From Vreelandella boliviensis LC1 (GTDB lineage: Bacteria > Pseudomonadota > Gammaproteobacteria > Pseudomonadales > Halomonadaceae), in contig NZ_JH393258.1 of the NCBI RefSeq assembly GCF_000236035.1, positions 868,724 to 932,723 on the forward strand: 64,000 nt of DNA, written 5' to 3'. Both the position numbers and the translations under genes were made by a program. This document shows positions 16,680 through 25,976 of the stretch, piece after piece. Under the pieces are notes generated by a model. The model was not told where the DNA came from, searched no databases, and saw only the letters and a program-made list of their open reading frames with translations. Numbering within the stretch: the first letter of the stretch is position 1; every line of letters starts with the position of its first letter.

Positions 16680-18143
16680 TTACTTCGCAGGTGCGCCTTC
16701 TAGTCGCTGTTTTAACGCTGCAGCCTCTTCAGGGTCCAGTTCCCAGGCTTTGGGATCCAAATCGAGATCTGGGTGCTGGTTAGCATCAAAAATCGGCTGT
16801 TTGATGCCCTGCCGACGCTGCACATCGAAGTCTTTCAAAATGCGCAGGCCACACTTGAACAGCAGAATCAGCGCAAACAGGTTAACGACCGCCAATAGCC
16901 CCATGGTGACATCCGCAAAACCGAATACGGTGCCCAAATCGGTAGTGGCACCCCAACAAACCAGCAGCACGATGGCCACGCGGAAGGCGTTAAACAGGTT
17001 TTGGTTGTCGCGGCTAAAGAAGTTCAGGCTGTTCTCGCCCAGGTAGTAGTTATAAAGAATCGTACTGAAGGCAAACAGCAGCAGTGCCAGGCTGACAAAG
17101 GTGCGGCCCCACTCACCCACATGGTCGGCCAATGCGGCTTGAGTTAGCGCGATACCTTCAACGCCAGCGCCCGCAGTGGGGTCATAAGCACCGCTAAGCA
17201 GAATCAAGAACGCCGTAGCAGAACAAATAATCACGGTATCGATGAATACCGAAAAGGCCTGAACGATGCCCTGGTTAGCCGGGTGCGCTACGTAGGCAAC
17301 GGCCGCCACGTTGGGCGCACTGCCCAGGCCCGCTTCGTTGGAAAACAGGCCGCGTTTCAGACCCATCATGATCGCCGCGCCAATCCCGCCACCAATCAAC
17401 GGTTCAAGACCGAAGGCGCTTTTGACAATCAATGCAATCACGCCAGGGATTTCGGTAATATTCATGGCGATAACCAGCAGCGCAATGGCGATATAGCTCA
17501 CCGCCATAAAGGGCACCAGCACCTCGGAAATACGCGCAATACGCTTAATACCACCGAAAATAATCAGCCCTACCAGCATGGCCAGGGCAATACCGCTATA
17601 CAGCACCGGCACGCCAAAAGCGTCACCAAAGGAAGTAGCCACCGCATAGGATTGCAGCGCGGTAAAGGCAAAGCCGAAGGTCAACAGCAGCAGTACCGAG
17701 TAAAACGCTGCCAGCCAGCGCCACTGTTTACCCAGCCCTTTAACAATGTAGTACGCAGGGCCGCCGCGATAGGTGCCGTCGCCTTCGGCCTCTTTATACG
17801 TCTGCGCCAGGGTGCACTCCAGGAAGCTAGTGGCCATGCCCATCAAGCCCACCAGCCACATCCAAAAAATCGCCCCTGGGCCACCCAGCGTAATCGCGAC
17901 CGCCACACCGGCGATGTTGCCGCCACCGACGCGCCCGGCCACTGAAAGCACCAGCGCCTGAAACGAGCTTAAATGGCCGTGTTTGTTGCGCTTAAAGGCT
18001 TGGCCGGAACCCAGGATACGAAACATCTCACCGAAATAGCGAAACTGCACAAAGCGGGAGGCAACGGTAAAACCGATGCCAACGCCAACCAGCAGCACTA
18101 GCAGAACCTTCCCCCACAGGAGGTCATTGAGCATATCGAGCAT
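16680..18143 (-). CDS. AGCS-family sodium:alanine/glycine symporter
   Basis: 487-residue inner-membrane carrier of the alanine/glycine:cation symporter family, with about ten transmembrane segments. Diagnostic stretches are GRVGGGNIAGVAVAITLGGPGAIFWMW near the N-terminus and IGAAIMMGLKRGLFSNEAGLGSAPNVAA mid-protein. It imports a small neutral amino acid with sodium. Which amino acid cannot be told from sequence. The C-terminal 50 residues are hydrophilic and acidic (HPDLDLDPKAWELDPEEAAALK). It lies directly upstream of the asparaginase gene. Confidence 0.88.
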   Translation of the reverse strand: MLDMLNDLLWGKVLLVLLVGVGIGFTVASRFVQFRYFGEMFRILGSGQAFKRNKHGHLSSFQALVLSVAGRVGGGNIAGVAVAITLGGPGAIFWMWLVGLMGMATSFLECTLAQTYKEAEGDGTYRGGPAYYIVKGLGKQWRWLAAFYSVLLLLTFGFAFTALQSYAVATSFGDAFGVPVLYSGIALAMLVGLIIFGGIKRIARISEVLVPFMAVSYIAIALLVIAMNITEIPGVIALIVKSAFGLEPLIGGGIGAAIMMGLKRGLFSNEAGLGSAPNVAAVAYVAHPANQGIVQAFSVFIDTVIICSATAFLILLSGAYDPTAGAGVEGIALTQAALADHVGEWGRTFVSLALLLFAFSTILYNYYLGENSLNFFSRDNQNLFNAFRVAIVLLVCWGATTDLGTVFGFADVTMGLLAVVNLFALILLFKCGLRILKDFDVQRRQGIKQPIFDANQHPDLDLDPKAWELDPEEAAALKQRLEGAPAK

Positions 18144-18328
18144 GTGATTCTCTCCGCGTTTTTGTATTAGCGTTATGTTTGAATTCGCGTCGTTTGCTAT
18201 CGCGCTTGTGGAATTCGCGCCGCGGAGAATGTTTTACCAAGCGTGGGGCAGGATTAAATTTGGCGCAGCGGTGCAGTTGTGTGCACTCACTGCATCAGCG
18301 GGTGCACCAGAGTGCATCAGTCCAGCCG

Positions 18329-18544
18329 TCAGATCTTCTCGGCAATGCGGTGAGCTAACTTATGAATAAAGGGGCCGCTGATAAACGCGATGATCCCCGC
18401 GGCTGGCCAAGCAAGCAGCCAGGCATGCATCCAGATGCCAACAAAATCAGGATGCATGCCGATATTCACGTAGGTTATCCAGGCAGACATAATCAGCGAT
18501 AGCGTAAACGACATGAGAATAGCGAAGATAATTCTGTGTTTCAT
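18329..18544 (-). CDS. Small DUF2798-type membrane protein
   Basis: 71-residue protein with two transmembrane helices (IIFAILMSFTLSLIMSAWITYV and WMHAWLLAWPAAGIIAFISGP) and a short basic tail. This fits the DUF2798 family, whose function is unknown. It starts at ATG 18544, about 100 bp from the divergent LysR gene, so the LysR protein may control it. Confidence 0.7.
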   Translation of the reverse strand: MKHRIIFAILMSFTLSLIMSAWITYVNIGMHPDFVGIWMHAWLLAWPAAGIIAFISGPFIHKLAHRIAEKI

Positions 18545-18644
18545 GGCAGTACCTGAGGGCTGAGTTTAAGTGCAGGCAGATTAGCAAACATCTATAACGG
18601 TAATATATGCCAATATATGAGAACCAATTTTACAGAATTGCAAA

Positions 18645-19547
18645 ATGCGCAAACCCTCTCTAGATGATCTAAACATCTTTATCGTGGCCGCCAATCAACG
18701 CAGCCTCACGGCTACGGCGGCAACGTTGAAGATGACGATTGCTACCGTATCGCGGCGCATTAGTGCGCTGGAGGCAACGTTGGGCATTGAGTTGCTCTAT
18801 CGCTCAACCAAGGGGTTAACGTTGACGCCTCACGGTGAGTCCTACTACCGCGAGTGCGAGGAGCTGGTGCTCGCGCTAGACCAGCGTATTTTGGATCTGG
18901 ATCAGGCGCTGCATAGCCTAAGCGGGCCGTTGAAGATTATGGCACCCGTCAATTTGGGCAGCGGGCCGCTAGATGCATTTTGGCGTCACTTTATACACCG
19001 CTACCCTGACATTGCGCTGACGATCGAACTCGATAACAACGTGGTTGATATTCGCGACCATCAAGCTGATATTGCGCTTCGCTCCGGGCCACAAAAAGAT
19101 TCAACGCTGATCCAGAAATACCTGGGTTATATAGAGCCGGTTTTGGTGGCTTCACCGACGATGAAGCACTCTCTTCCCCATACGGTTGAAGAATTGCAGG
19201 CGTGCCCCAGCGTGGCAGCAAAGATGTTTAGCGAGTGGCAGCTGTTCCACCAAGCGGGTAGCCAGCACGCTTGTCATAAGGGCCATTTTCATATCAGCAA
19301 CGATATGAATATTGTGCTCAATCTCACTAAATCGGGCGCAGGCATCGCATTGATGCCCGCCAGTATGGTGGCAAACAGCTTACAAGCGGGAGAGTTAATA
19401 CGGGTACTCCCTGAATGGCGGGGGCGCCACCGAGAGATCTTCTTGGTATGGCCCTACCGGCGTAGCCTTTCAGCGCGGGCCAAGCTGTTTCGAAGCGAGT
19501 TAATCGAATTTCTCAGCCAACAAGCCTGGTTCCACTCTGCTGGTTAG
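18645..19547 (+). CDS. LysR-family transcriptional regulator
   Basis: 300-residue LysR regulator. Residues 3-62 are the helix-turn-helix (LDDLNIFIVAANQRSLTATAATLKMTIATVSRRISALEATLGIELL). Residues about 90-290 form the periplasmic-binding-like effector domain, of the CrgA/DsdC-like group that reads VNLGSGPLDAFWRHFIHRYPDIALTIELDNNVVDIRDHQADIALRSG. It is divergent from the DUF2798 gene. The effector and wider targets are not evident. Confidence 0.88.
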   Translation: MRKPSLDDLNIFIVAANQRSLTATAATLKMTIATVSRRISALEATLGIELLYRSTKGLTLTPHGESYYRECEELVLALDQRILDLDQALHSLSGPLKIMAPVNLGSGPLDAFWRHFIHRYPDIALTIELDNNVVDIRDHQADIALRSGPQKDSTLIQKYLGYIEPVLVASPTMKHSLPHTVEELQACPSVAAKMFSEWQLFHQAGSQHACHKGHFHISNDMNIVLNLTKSGAGIALMPASMVANSLQAGELIRVLPEWRGRHREIFLVWPYRRSLSARAKLFRSELIEFLSQQAWFHSAG

Positions 19548-19582
19548 ACCATCTGTTCGGAGCAACTGCACAAAGCTAGCTT

Positions 19583-19604
19583 TGCTGGCGCCATAACGCC
19601 AGCA
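19583..19604. terminator. Stem-loop between convergent LysR and OsmC-YcaO genes
   Basis: Arms TGCTGGCG (19583-19590) and CGCCAGCA (19597-19604) with a 6-nt loop. There is no long T run on either side, so it is a weak bidirectional terminator or a 3'-end protecting structure for the two convergent transcripts. Confidence 0.45.
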
Positions 19605-19632
19605 GAGATCTATTGCCACGTTTGGGTAATGC

Positions 19633-21816
19633 TTAGATACCCGCCTTCGCCGCCCGTGCCGCGTGAAGCTTCTTATAGCTTTCGATCAAGCGCTGGTGGC
19701 GCTCAAGGCCTTCCAACTGCATGTTCGTTGGCGTTAGGCCGTGGAAACGTACCTCACCACTCACAGAGCCAACCACCGCCGCCATGGTCGCTTCGCCGAA
19801 CATGCGCTGGAAGTTGTGCAGGTAATCGTCTAGTTCCAGCTCGTCATCTAGCACTATTTCCAGCACCGCGTTCACTGCTTGGTAGAACAGGCCGCGCTCG
19901 ACGGTGTTGTCGTTGTACTGAAGGAACATCTGCACGCAGTCCAGCGCCTCTTCATGACGCTCCAGCGCCAGGTAGACCAGCAGCTTCAGTTCCAGAATGG
20001 TCAGTTGGCCCCACTCGGTGTTCTCGTCGAACTCGATACCGATCAGGGTGATGATATCGGCGTGGTCATCCATCTGGCTCTCTTCCAACCGCTCGACCAG
20101 ATCGGTGAGCTGGTCGTCGTCAAGGCGGTGCAGGTTGAGAATATCTTCGCGGTAATCCAGTGACTTATTGGTGTTATCCCAGATCAGATCTTCTATCGGG
20201 TACACCTCGGAGTAGCCCGGCACCAGAATACGGCACACCGGCGCGCCCAGGTCTTCGTGTACCGCCATATACACTTCGGCCCCCAGCTCTTCAAAGATAC
20301 CAAACAGCGTTTCGGCCTCTTCATCGTTGCTGCCGGAGAAGTCCCATTCGCTGAATTCAAAATCGGGTTTGGCGCTAAAGAAGCGCCAGGAGACCACACC
20401 TACAGAGTCGATAAAGTGCTCAACAAAGTTATTGGGCTCAGAAACCGTCTGCGAGTTAAACGTCGGTATCGGCAAATCGTTCAGGCCTTCGAAACTGCGG
20501 CCTTGGAGCAACTCGGTCAGGCTGCGCTCCAGCGCTACTTCAAAGCTTGGGTGGGCACCGAAGGAGGCAAACACGCCACCCGTTCGCGGGTTCATCAAGG
20601 TGACGCACATCACCGGGAACTGCCCGCCCATGGAGGCATCTTTGACCAACACTGGGAAACCCTGGGCTTCCAGAGCGTTAATGCCTTCAACAATGCTGGG
20701 GTATTTCGCCAGTACCTCTTGCGGCACATCCGGCAGGGTTAACTCCTGCTCGAGGATTTCACGTTTTACCGCCCGCTCGAAGATTTCTGACAGGCACTGC
20801 ACCTGGGCTTCCACCAGGGTATTGCCAGCGCTCATGCCGTTACTCAGGAACAGGTTTTCGATCAGATTGGAAGGAAAGTAAACCGTCTCACCATCGCTTT
20901 GGCGCACAAAAGGCAGCGAGACGATGCCCCGGTCTTCGCGTCCGGAGTTGGTATCGATCAGGTTGGAGCCGCACAGCTCGCCTTCCGGGTTATAGATCGA
21001 CAGGCAGTGCTCGTCGAGGATCTCCGCAGGCAGTTCGTCGTTCGGGCCCGGCTTGAACCACTGCTCATTGGGGTAGTGAACGAATTCGCTATTGGCAATC
21101 TGTTCGCCTAAGAACTGGTCGTTATAGAAGAAGTTGCAACTCAGGCGCTCGATAAACTCGCCCAATGCCGAACACAGCGCGCTCTCTTTGGTCGCACCCT
21201 TGCCGTTGGTAAAGCACATCGGCGAGGCCGCATCGCGAATATGCAGCGACCAAACGTGAGGCACGATATTGCGCCATGAGGCGATCTCGATTTTCATGCC
21301 CAGGTCAGCAAGTATCGCGCTCATATTGGCGATAGTTTGCTCCAGCGGCAGATCCTTACCTTCAATGTAGGTGCTACCGCCTTCCGGCGCGCCCATCAGC
21401 AGCGCCTGGGCGTCCTCATCGATATTCTCCACCGTCTCGATCTGGAAGTCAGGGCCAGTTTGCACCACTTTCTTAACCGTGCAACGGTCGATGGAGCGCA
21501 AAATGCCCTGGCGATCTTTTTCAGAAATATCCTCCGGCAGTTCGACCTGAATTTTAAAAATCTGCTTATAGCGATCTTCCGGGTCGACGATGTTGTTCTG
21601 GGAAAGGCGGATATTTTCGGTAGGGATATCGCGGGCGTTGCAGTACACCTTAACAAAGTAGGCCGCACACATGGCAGACGATGCTAGGAAGTAGTCAAAC
21701 GGCCCAGGTGCCGAGCCGTCACCCTTGTAGCGAATCGGCTGGTCGGAGATGACCGTAAAATCGTCGAACTTGGCCTCCAGGCGGAGGTTGTCGAGATAGT
21801 TAACTTTGATTTCCAT
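19633..21816 (-). CDS. OsmC-YcaO fusion protein
   Basis: 727-residue fusion. Residues 1-140 are an OsmC/Ohr-like domain with the redox-cysteine pair C50 (in SSAMCAAYF) and C112 (in DRCTVKK). Residues about 150-560 are a YcaO ATP-dependent cyclodehydratase-like domain (GATKESALCSALGEFIERLSCNFFYN, then LFLSNGMSAGNTLVEAQVQCLSEIFERAVKREI). The remaining 160 residues are helical and resemble the TPR-like tail of E. coli YcaO. E. coli YcaO lacks the OsmC part and has been linked to beta-methylthiolation of ribosomal protein S12. No peptide precursor or partner lies nearby, so a stand-alone housekeeping or peroxide-linked role is more likely than RiPP synthesis. Confidence 0.85.
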   Translation of the reverse strand: MEIKVNYLDNLRLEAKFDDFTVISDQPIRYKGDGSAPGPFDYFLASSAMCAAYFVKVYCNARDIPTENIRLSQNNIVDPEDRYKQIFKIQVELPEDISEKDRQGILRSIDRCTVKKVVQTGPDFQIETVENIDEDAQALLMGAPEGGSTYIEGKDLPLEQTIANMSAILADLGMKIEIASWRNIVPHVWSLHIRDAASPMCFTNGKGATKESALCSALGEFIERLSCNFFYNDQFLGEQIANSEFVHYPNEQWFKPGPNDELPAEILDEHCLSIYNPEGELCGSNLIDTNSGREDRGIVSLPFVRQSDGETVYFPSNLIENLFLSNGMSAGNTLVEAQVQCLSEIFERAVKREILEQELTLPDVPQEVLAKYPSIVEGINALEAQGFPVLVKDASMGGQFPVMCVTLMNPRTGGVFASFGAHPSFEVALERSLTELLQGRSFEGLNDLPIPTFNSQTVSEPNNFVEHFIDSVGVVSWRFFSAKPDFEFSEWDFSGSNDEEAETLFGIFEELGAEVYMAVHEDLGAPVCRILVPGYSEVYPIEDLIWDNTNKSLDYREDILNLHRLDDDQLTDLVERLEESQMDDHADIITLIGIEFDENTEWGQLTILELKLLVYLALERHEEALDCVQMFLQYNDNTVERGLFYQAVNAVLEIVLDDELELDDYLHNFQRMFGEATMAAVVGSVSGEVRFHGLTPTNMQLEGLERHQRLIESYKKLHAARAAKAGI

Positions 21817-22007
21817 GAGCGGGCGTCCGGGGTAATGAGTGTGCCTAAGCCGTGAATGCCATCAGCAGATAGGCGAATGGCGGCCATTATCCAGTTTTTT
21901 ACCCGCTTCGTCTTGGGCAGTCGCCCAAATCATCTACCACACATCGAGCCAAAATGGTCGTGCTTGCTACAGCAGCGCCTTGGCGATCTCGTCAGCAAAT
22001 GGCCAAA

Positions 22008-22649
22008 CTATTGTGCTTGCATCATACGCTCTGCCTCGGTTTCGCTGACCCCGAGCATCAGTAAAATCTGGCGCTGTGTGGCTATCAACACCTGCTTTCG
22101 CTCCACCTCCCCCGGCAGACTTTTGGCAATGGCGACTGCCCCTACCAGGGAGGCCAATATGACGCGGGATTTATCAGAAATCGCTTTGCGGTCATTGGTA
22201 AAGGGGAGTTGTTTCAACTTACTCAGCGCTATCAACCGGGTCTCAAGCATCTTTTTCATACTCATATATGACGCTTCAAACAGGGTGCGGATTTCTGCTT
22301 TTTCACTGCCTATTTCGTTGAACAGAACCGCTTCAGGCCCCGGCTTATGCTTAGCTTCCAGCTCCTGGAGATTGCAGTAGTTGGCGACTAATTCTGTTAG
22401 GTGCTGTAACGAAAGCGGGCCTTTTACCAGTCTAGCCGCCCGGCTGTTATCAATGGTCAGGCGAACAGACTCATTGTAAAGGGCCTCTTTTGAGGCGAAA
22501 TGGGCATAAAAGGCACCGTGCGTCATCTTCGCTAGCTTCATGATCTGGCCAATCGATACTTTTTGAAATCCATTGCGGCTGAATAGCTCCGTCGCCGAAG
22601 CCAAAATGCGCTCTTTGGTTTTCAATTTATGGCTCTTGGGATAAGGCAT
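22008..22649 (-). CDS. TetR-family regulator divergent from fabF
   Basis: 213-residue TetR regulator. Residues 10-60 are the helix-turn-helix (TKERILASATELFSRNGFQKVSIGQIMKLAKMTHGAFYAHFASKEALYNES), and the rest is a helical ligand domain. It is divergent from the FabF-like gene across 88 bp, so regulation of that gene is likely. The ligand is unknown, with acyl-type molecules a guess from the neighbour. Confidence 0.85.
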   Translation of the reverse strand: MPYPKSHKLKTKERILASATELFSRNGFQKVSIGQIMKLAKMTHGAFYAHFASKEALYNESVRLTIDNSRAARLVKGPLSLQHLTELVANYCNLQELEAKHKPGPEAVLFNEIGSEKAEIRTLFEASYMSMKKMLETRLIALSKLKQLPFTNDRKAISDKSRVILASLVGAVAIAKSLPGEVERKQVLIATQRQILLMLGVSETEAERMMQAQ

Positions 22650-22737
22650 ATCTACCTCGTCGTGCGTCAGCTAAATATTATCTTGATCATATACTGCCCA
22701 TTGCTAGGGTGACCATATCAATAAATTAGGAGTCACT

Positions 22738-24009
22738 ATGCACTCACCTATCGTGATTACCGGCATGGGTATGGTCAGCCCACTAGGCAACAGCGTCAGT
22801 ACAAGTTGGCAGCGGCTGATTAACGGCCAGTCTGGCATCAGCACCATTGACCGCTTTGATACAAGCAATATCCCAATCAAAATTGCTGGTGTGGTGCCGA
22901 GCATTAGCCATGACCCCAGTGGCGGTATTGACCTGGATGAGATAGCCGATCCCAAAGAACAGCGCAAAATGGATTTGTTCAGCCTTTACGCACTGGCGGC
23001 AGCCAAAGAGGCACTGTCACAGGCCAACTGGTTCCCCGTTGAGCAGGCCCAAAAACGCAGAACAGCGACCATTATTGGTTCTGGTATTGGCGGTTTCCCT
23101 ACCATTACTCAAGCTCAAAGGACCCTTGCTGAACGCGGCTATCGCAAACTCTCCCCCTTCACGGTGCCCGCCTTCCTAGCCAATTTGGCTGCTGGCAATC
23201 TGTCCATTCGTTATGGCTTTCAAGGCCCGCTGGGTTGCCCGGTAACGGCTTGCGCGGCAGGTCTACAGGCGATTGGCGACGGCATGCGCATCATACGCAA
23301 CGGAGAAGCTGATGTTGCCCTCGTCGGCGGCGCCGAGGCGTGTATTGACCCACTTTCGCTTGCCAGCTTTAACGCCTTGAAGGCCGTTTCCACAGAAGCA
23401 GACAACCCTGAACGCGCGTCCAGACCCTTTGATAAAGCCCGTAATGGTTTTGTGATGGGAGAAGGCGCTGGCGTTATGGTGATCGAAACGCTTGAGCATG
23501 CGGTCGCGCGGGGCGCGACGCCATTAGCGGTAATTAGCGGCTACGGCACCAGCGCGGATGCCTACCACCTAACGGCAGGCCCAAAGGATGGGGCCGGCGC
23601 AGCAGCCGCGATTCAAGCGGCACTAGGCATGGCGAACCTTACCACTGATGCTATTGACCATATCAATGCTCACGCCACCTCGACGCCCGTTGGTGACCGA
23701 GCTGAAATTGCCTCATTACGTAACGTATTCGGTGGGCGCTTGCCAGCCATCCCTATTTCGGCCACAAAAGCCGCCACAGGCCACCTATTAGGCGCAGCGG
23801 GAGGCATCGAGAGTATTTTTTCTGTCTTGGCCATCAATACGCAGCAACTACCACCCACCATTAATCTTGAGCACTGCGATGAGGATATGCAGGATTTAAC
23901 CTTCGTCACGGCGACTCATCAAAAGCACATTACCCAGCATGTCTTGTGCAACGGGTTCGGTTTTGGTGGCGTCAATGCAGCGCTGATCATTAGCAGTATT
24001 GAACGTTAA
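22738..24009 (+). CDS. FabF-like beta-ketoacyl-ACP synthase II
   Basis: 423-residue condensing enzyme of the KAS I/II family, catalysing decarboxylative condensation of malonyl-ACP with acyl-ACP. The Cys-His-His triad is intact: C172 in VTACAAGLQ, a histidine in NAHATSTPVGD and a second in KAATGHLLGAAGG. The C-terminal GFGFGGVNA loop is also present. It stands alone without acpP, fabG or fabD nearby and with a dedicated TetR gene, so it is probably an accessory, regulated copy rather than the housekeeping FabF. A bidirectional terminator follows. Confidence 0.88.
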   Translation: MHSPIVITGMGMVSPLGNSVSTSWQRLINGQSGISTIDRFDTSNIPIKIAGVVPSISHDPSGGIDLDEIADPKEQRKMDLFSLYALAAAKEALSQANWFPVEQAQKRRTATIIGSGIGGFPTITQAQRTLAERGYRKLSPFTVPAFLANLAAGNLSIRYGFQGPLGCPVTACAAGLQAIGDGMRIIRNGEADVALVGGAEACIDPLSLASFNALKAVSTEADNPERASRPFDKARNGFVMGEGAGVMVIETLEHAVARGATPLAVISGYGTSADAYHLTAGPKDGAGAAAAIQAALGMANLTTDAIDHINAHATSTPVGDRAEIASLRNVFGGRLPAIPISATKAATGHLLGAAGGIESIFSVLAINTQQLPPTINLEHCDEDMQDLTFVTATHQKHITQHVLCNGFGFGGVNAALIISSIER

Positions 24010-24021
24010 AGACGGGAGTCG

Positions 24022-24056
24022 AAAACCGATCTGCCATCTGGCTATGATCGGTTTTT
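24022..24056. terminator. Bidirectional intrinsic terminator after fabF-like gene
   Basis: Ten-base arms AAAACCGATC (24022-24031) and GATCGGTTTT (24046-24055), with T-rich 3' ends on both strands. It sits between the plus-strand fabF-like gene and the minus-strand dehalogenase gene, serving both. Confidence 0.85.
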
Positions 24057-24069
24057 CTAAATCCTATTG

Positions 24070-24954
24070 TCACCCTTCCTTACATAAAAACGGCAGTGCT
24101 TCCTCAAGCAATATTTCAGGGATTTCCTCGGCGATATAGTGACCGCAAGGGAGCGCTTTGCCGTCTACTTGGGTGGCTACCTTGCGCCATTCAGCCAAGG
24201 CATCGAAGCAGGATTCAATGGCACCTTCAGCGCCCCACATCACTTTTAGCGGGCAGGTGAGTTTAACGCCTGCGTCGATATCTGCCTGATCATGCACTAG
24301 ATCAATCGTGGCGCTGGCGCGGTAGTCACCGCAAATACCGGTGGCGGTGCCAGGGAGTGAAAGGCAGCGCTCGTATTCCGCTAGCACTTCTGGGGAGAAA
24401 GGCGCCATACCGGCGCTGCGGGCGCCCATTACGCTTTTAAGGTATTGAGCAGGATCGCTCTGAATTAGCCTTTCTGGCAGTGGCTGGGGGCGAATCAGGA
24501 AGAACCAGTGCCAATAGCTGCGCGCAAAGGCCTCGTTAGTGCCGCAATACATGGCAAGCGTCGGGGCGATATCCAACAGCACCATACGCTCTACGCGCTC
24601 AGCGTGGTCAACGCCTAAGCGGTGGGCGACCCGCGCCCCGCGATCATGGGCTAACACCTTGAAACGCTCAAAACCCAGCGCAGTCATTAATTCAGCCATG
24701 TCGGCAGCCATAGCACGTTTGGCATAATTAAAGTGCTCGGGGTCGTCGTCAGGTTTACTGCTGTCGCCGTAGCCGCGCAGATCCGCCGCAATGACAGTGA
24801 AGTGCTGGGCCAGCGTCTCCGCCACTTTGTGCCAAATCACATGGGTCTGAGGGTGGCCGTGGAGCAGCAGTAGCGCAGGCCCGCTGCCGCCCTTGCGAAA
24901 CACAATCTCGACGCCGTTAACCTGGCGCTGCAATTTTTCAAACCCGTGAAACAT
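24070..24954 (-). CDS. Alpha/beta hydrolase, fluoroacetate/haloacetate dehalogenase-like
   Basis: 294-residue alpha/beta hydrolase. The positions that define fluoroacetate dehalogenases are all present in register: nucleophile D104 with R105 and R108 (AHDRGARVAHR), the halide-binding H149-W150 pair (YWHWFF), Y211 (GDYRAS) and catalytic H272 (CGHYIAEE). D128 (LLDIAP) fits the catalytic acid. The oxyanion region LLLHGHPQTHVIWHK is at 29-43. It should act in the cytoplasm on short haloacids or similar esters. It is divergent from an XRE-type regulator. An epoxide hydrolase-like role is less likely because the cap lacks the tyrosine pattern. Confidence 0.75.
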   Translation of the reverse strand: MFHGFEKLQRQVNGVEIVFRKGGSGPALLLLHGHPQTHVIWHKVAETLAQHFTVIAADLRGYGDSSKPDDDPEHFNYAKRAMAADMAELMTALGFERFKVLAHDRGARVAHRLGVDHAERVERMVLLDIAPTLAMYCGTNEAFARSYWHWFFLIRPQPLPERLIQSDPAQYLKSVMGARSAGMAPFSPEVLAEYERCLSLPGTATGICGDYRASATIDLVHDQADIDAGVKLTCPLKVMWGAEGAIESCFDALAEWRKVATQVDGKALPCGHYIAEEIPEILLEEALPFLCKEG

Positions 24955-25146
24955 GGCTTACTCCTGGTTTGTTGCAGAAGTCTTTTGCTGTGCATGTTAT
25001 TAATGTAGCTGACTATTATATAGCATGGCTTTATTCGCCAGTGAGCCACGACGTCGCGGGTTGCCCGGCAAACGGGAAAGCGTTGCACTCTTTGGCGCGA
25101 GGCATCACATTAGGCAGCCACGACACTAAAAGAATCGAGTCACCCC

Positions 25147-25950
25147 ATGCATGACGATTTTGTGGCCAACCTGCGCCTGCTCTGCAGCTACTACCCGTCT
25201 ATTGCTGAGGTTTGTCGGCGTTTATCGATCAACCGTGCTCAGTTTAACCGCTATCTGAGTGGGCGCTACCGTCCCAGCCACGCGGCACTGCAACGCATTT
25301 GCCACTTTTTTGGCGTCACTACTGAGGATATCGCTCTCCCTCACCACGATTTTCGTGCCCTGGTGCAAACCGGCCAATTGAATACAGAAGTCACTCCGGC
25401 AACACTACCTTGGCCGAACGCGCTGGTTCAGCGCGGCAGCGAAGGCATGGAGCGCTATATCGGCCGCTACTTTGAGCTTTATCACTCAATGTCGCGGCCA
25501 GGGCAGTTAATGCGAACCTTGGTTTGCTTAGAAGCACGGGAAGGTGGCATGGTCTATCAGCGCACCGAGCGGATGCAAACCACACCCGACGCCCGCCCGT
25601 GTCACAATCGCTATGTGGGCACCGCGGTGAAGCTTGCTGATCGGCTGTTTTTGGTCGACCACGAAACCCTTAACGGCCATGAAATCACTCAAACGATTCT
25701 GTTTCCGAGCTATCAAAGCCAAGTGACGCGTTTGACCGGCTTAAAAATGGGTGTGGCGGATAATAGCGAGCGCATGCCCTGCTGTGTGCGGGTGGTATAT
25801 CAGCGCCTGGATGAACAGGTCAGCCTACGTGAAGCGCTGGCCCAGTGCGGTTTAATCGCACTGGATGACCCTTCACTTGATGACGCCCTAATAGCCGCAA
25901 CCCGCAACGATGTAACCGATGAAGAGCATCACTTTCGTGCTCGCCACTAG
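25147..25950 (+). CDS. XRE-type helix-turn-helix regulator
   Basis: 267-residue regulator. Residues about 5-55 form a Cro/CI-type helix-turn-helix (NLRLLCSYYPSIAEVCRRLSINRAQFNRYLSGRYRPS). The remaining 200 residues have no recognised domain; they contain YIGRYFELYHSMSRPGQLMRTLVCLEAREGGMVY and look like a ligand-sensing region. It is divergent from the dehalogenase-like gene across 192 bp and may control it. The start ATG is at 25147, with a weak Shine-Dalgarno. Confidence 0.75.
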   Translation: MHDDFVANLRLLCSYYPSIAEVCRRLSINRAQFNRYLSGRYRPSHAALQRICHFFGVTTEDIALPHHDFRALVQTGQLNTEVTPATLPWPNALVQRGSEGMERYIGRYFELYHSMSRPGQLMRTLVCLEAREGGMVYQRTERMQTTPDARPCHNRYVGTAVKLADRLFLVDHETLNGHEITQTILFPSYQSQVTRLTGLKMGVADNSERMPCCVRVVYQRLDEQVSLREALAQCGLIALDDPSLDDALIAATRNDVTDEEHHFRARH

Positions 25951-25976
25951 AGCACAAGTGTTTAGGTAGGCAAGCG

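Noticed and set aside
17283..17945. 220-codon plus-strand frame opposite the AGCS gene
   Set aside because: Low-complexity H/Q/R/N-rich translation typical of an antisense frame in a GC-rich membrane-protein gene.
18144..18328. Riboswitch leader for the AGCS gene
   Set aside because: Some short inverted and direct repeats (GAATTCGCG, TCTCCGCG/CGCGGAGA) are visible, but no glycine- or other riboswitch core could be recognised.
18175..18369. Small plus-strand frame between AGCS and DUF2798 genes
   Set aside because: Lies across the promoter region and antisense to the DUF2798 end; no Shine-Dalgarno or recognisable protein features.
19633..21816. RiPP biosynthetic cluster around the YcaO protein
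   Set aside because: No precursor-like short gene, dehydrogenase, protease or export gene adjoins it; OsmC-YcaO proteins occur alone.
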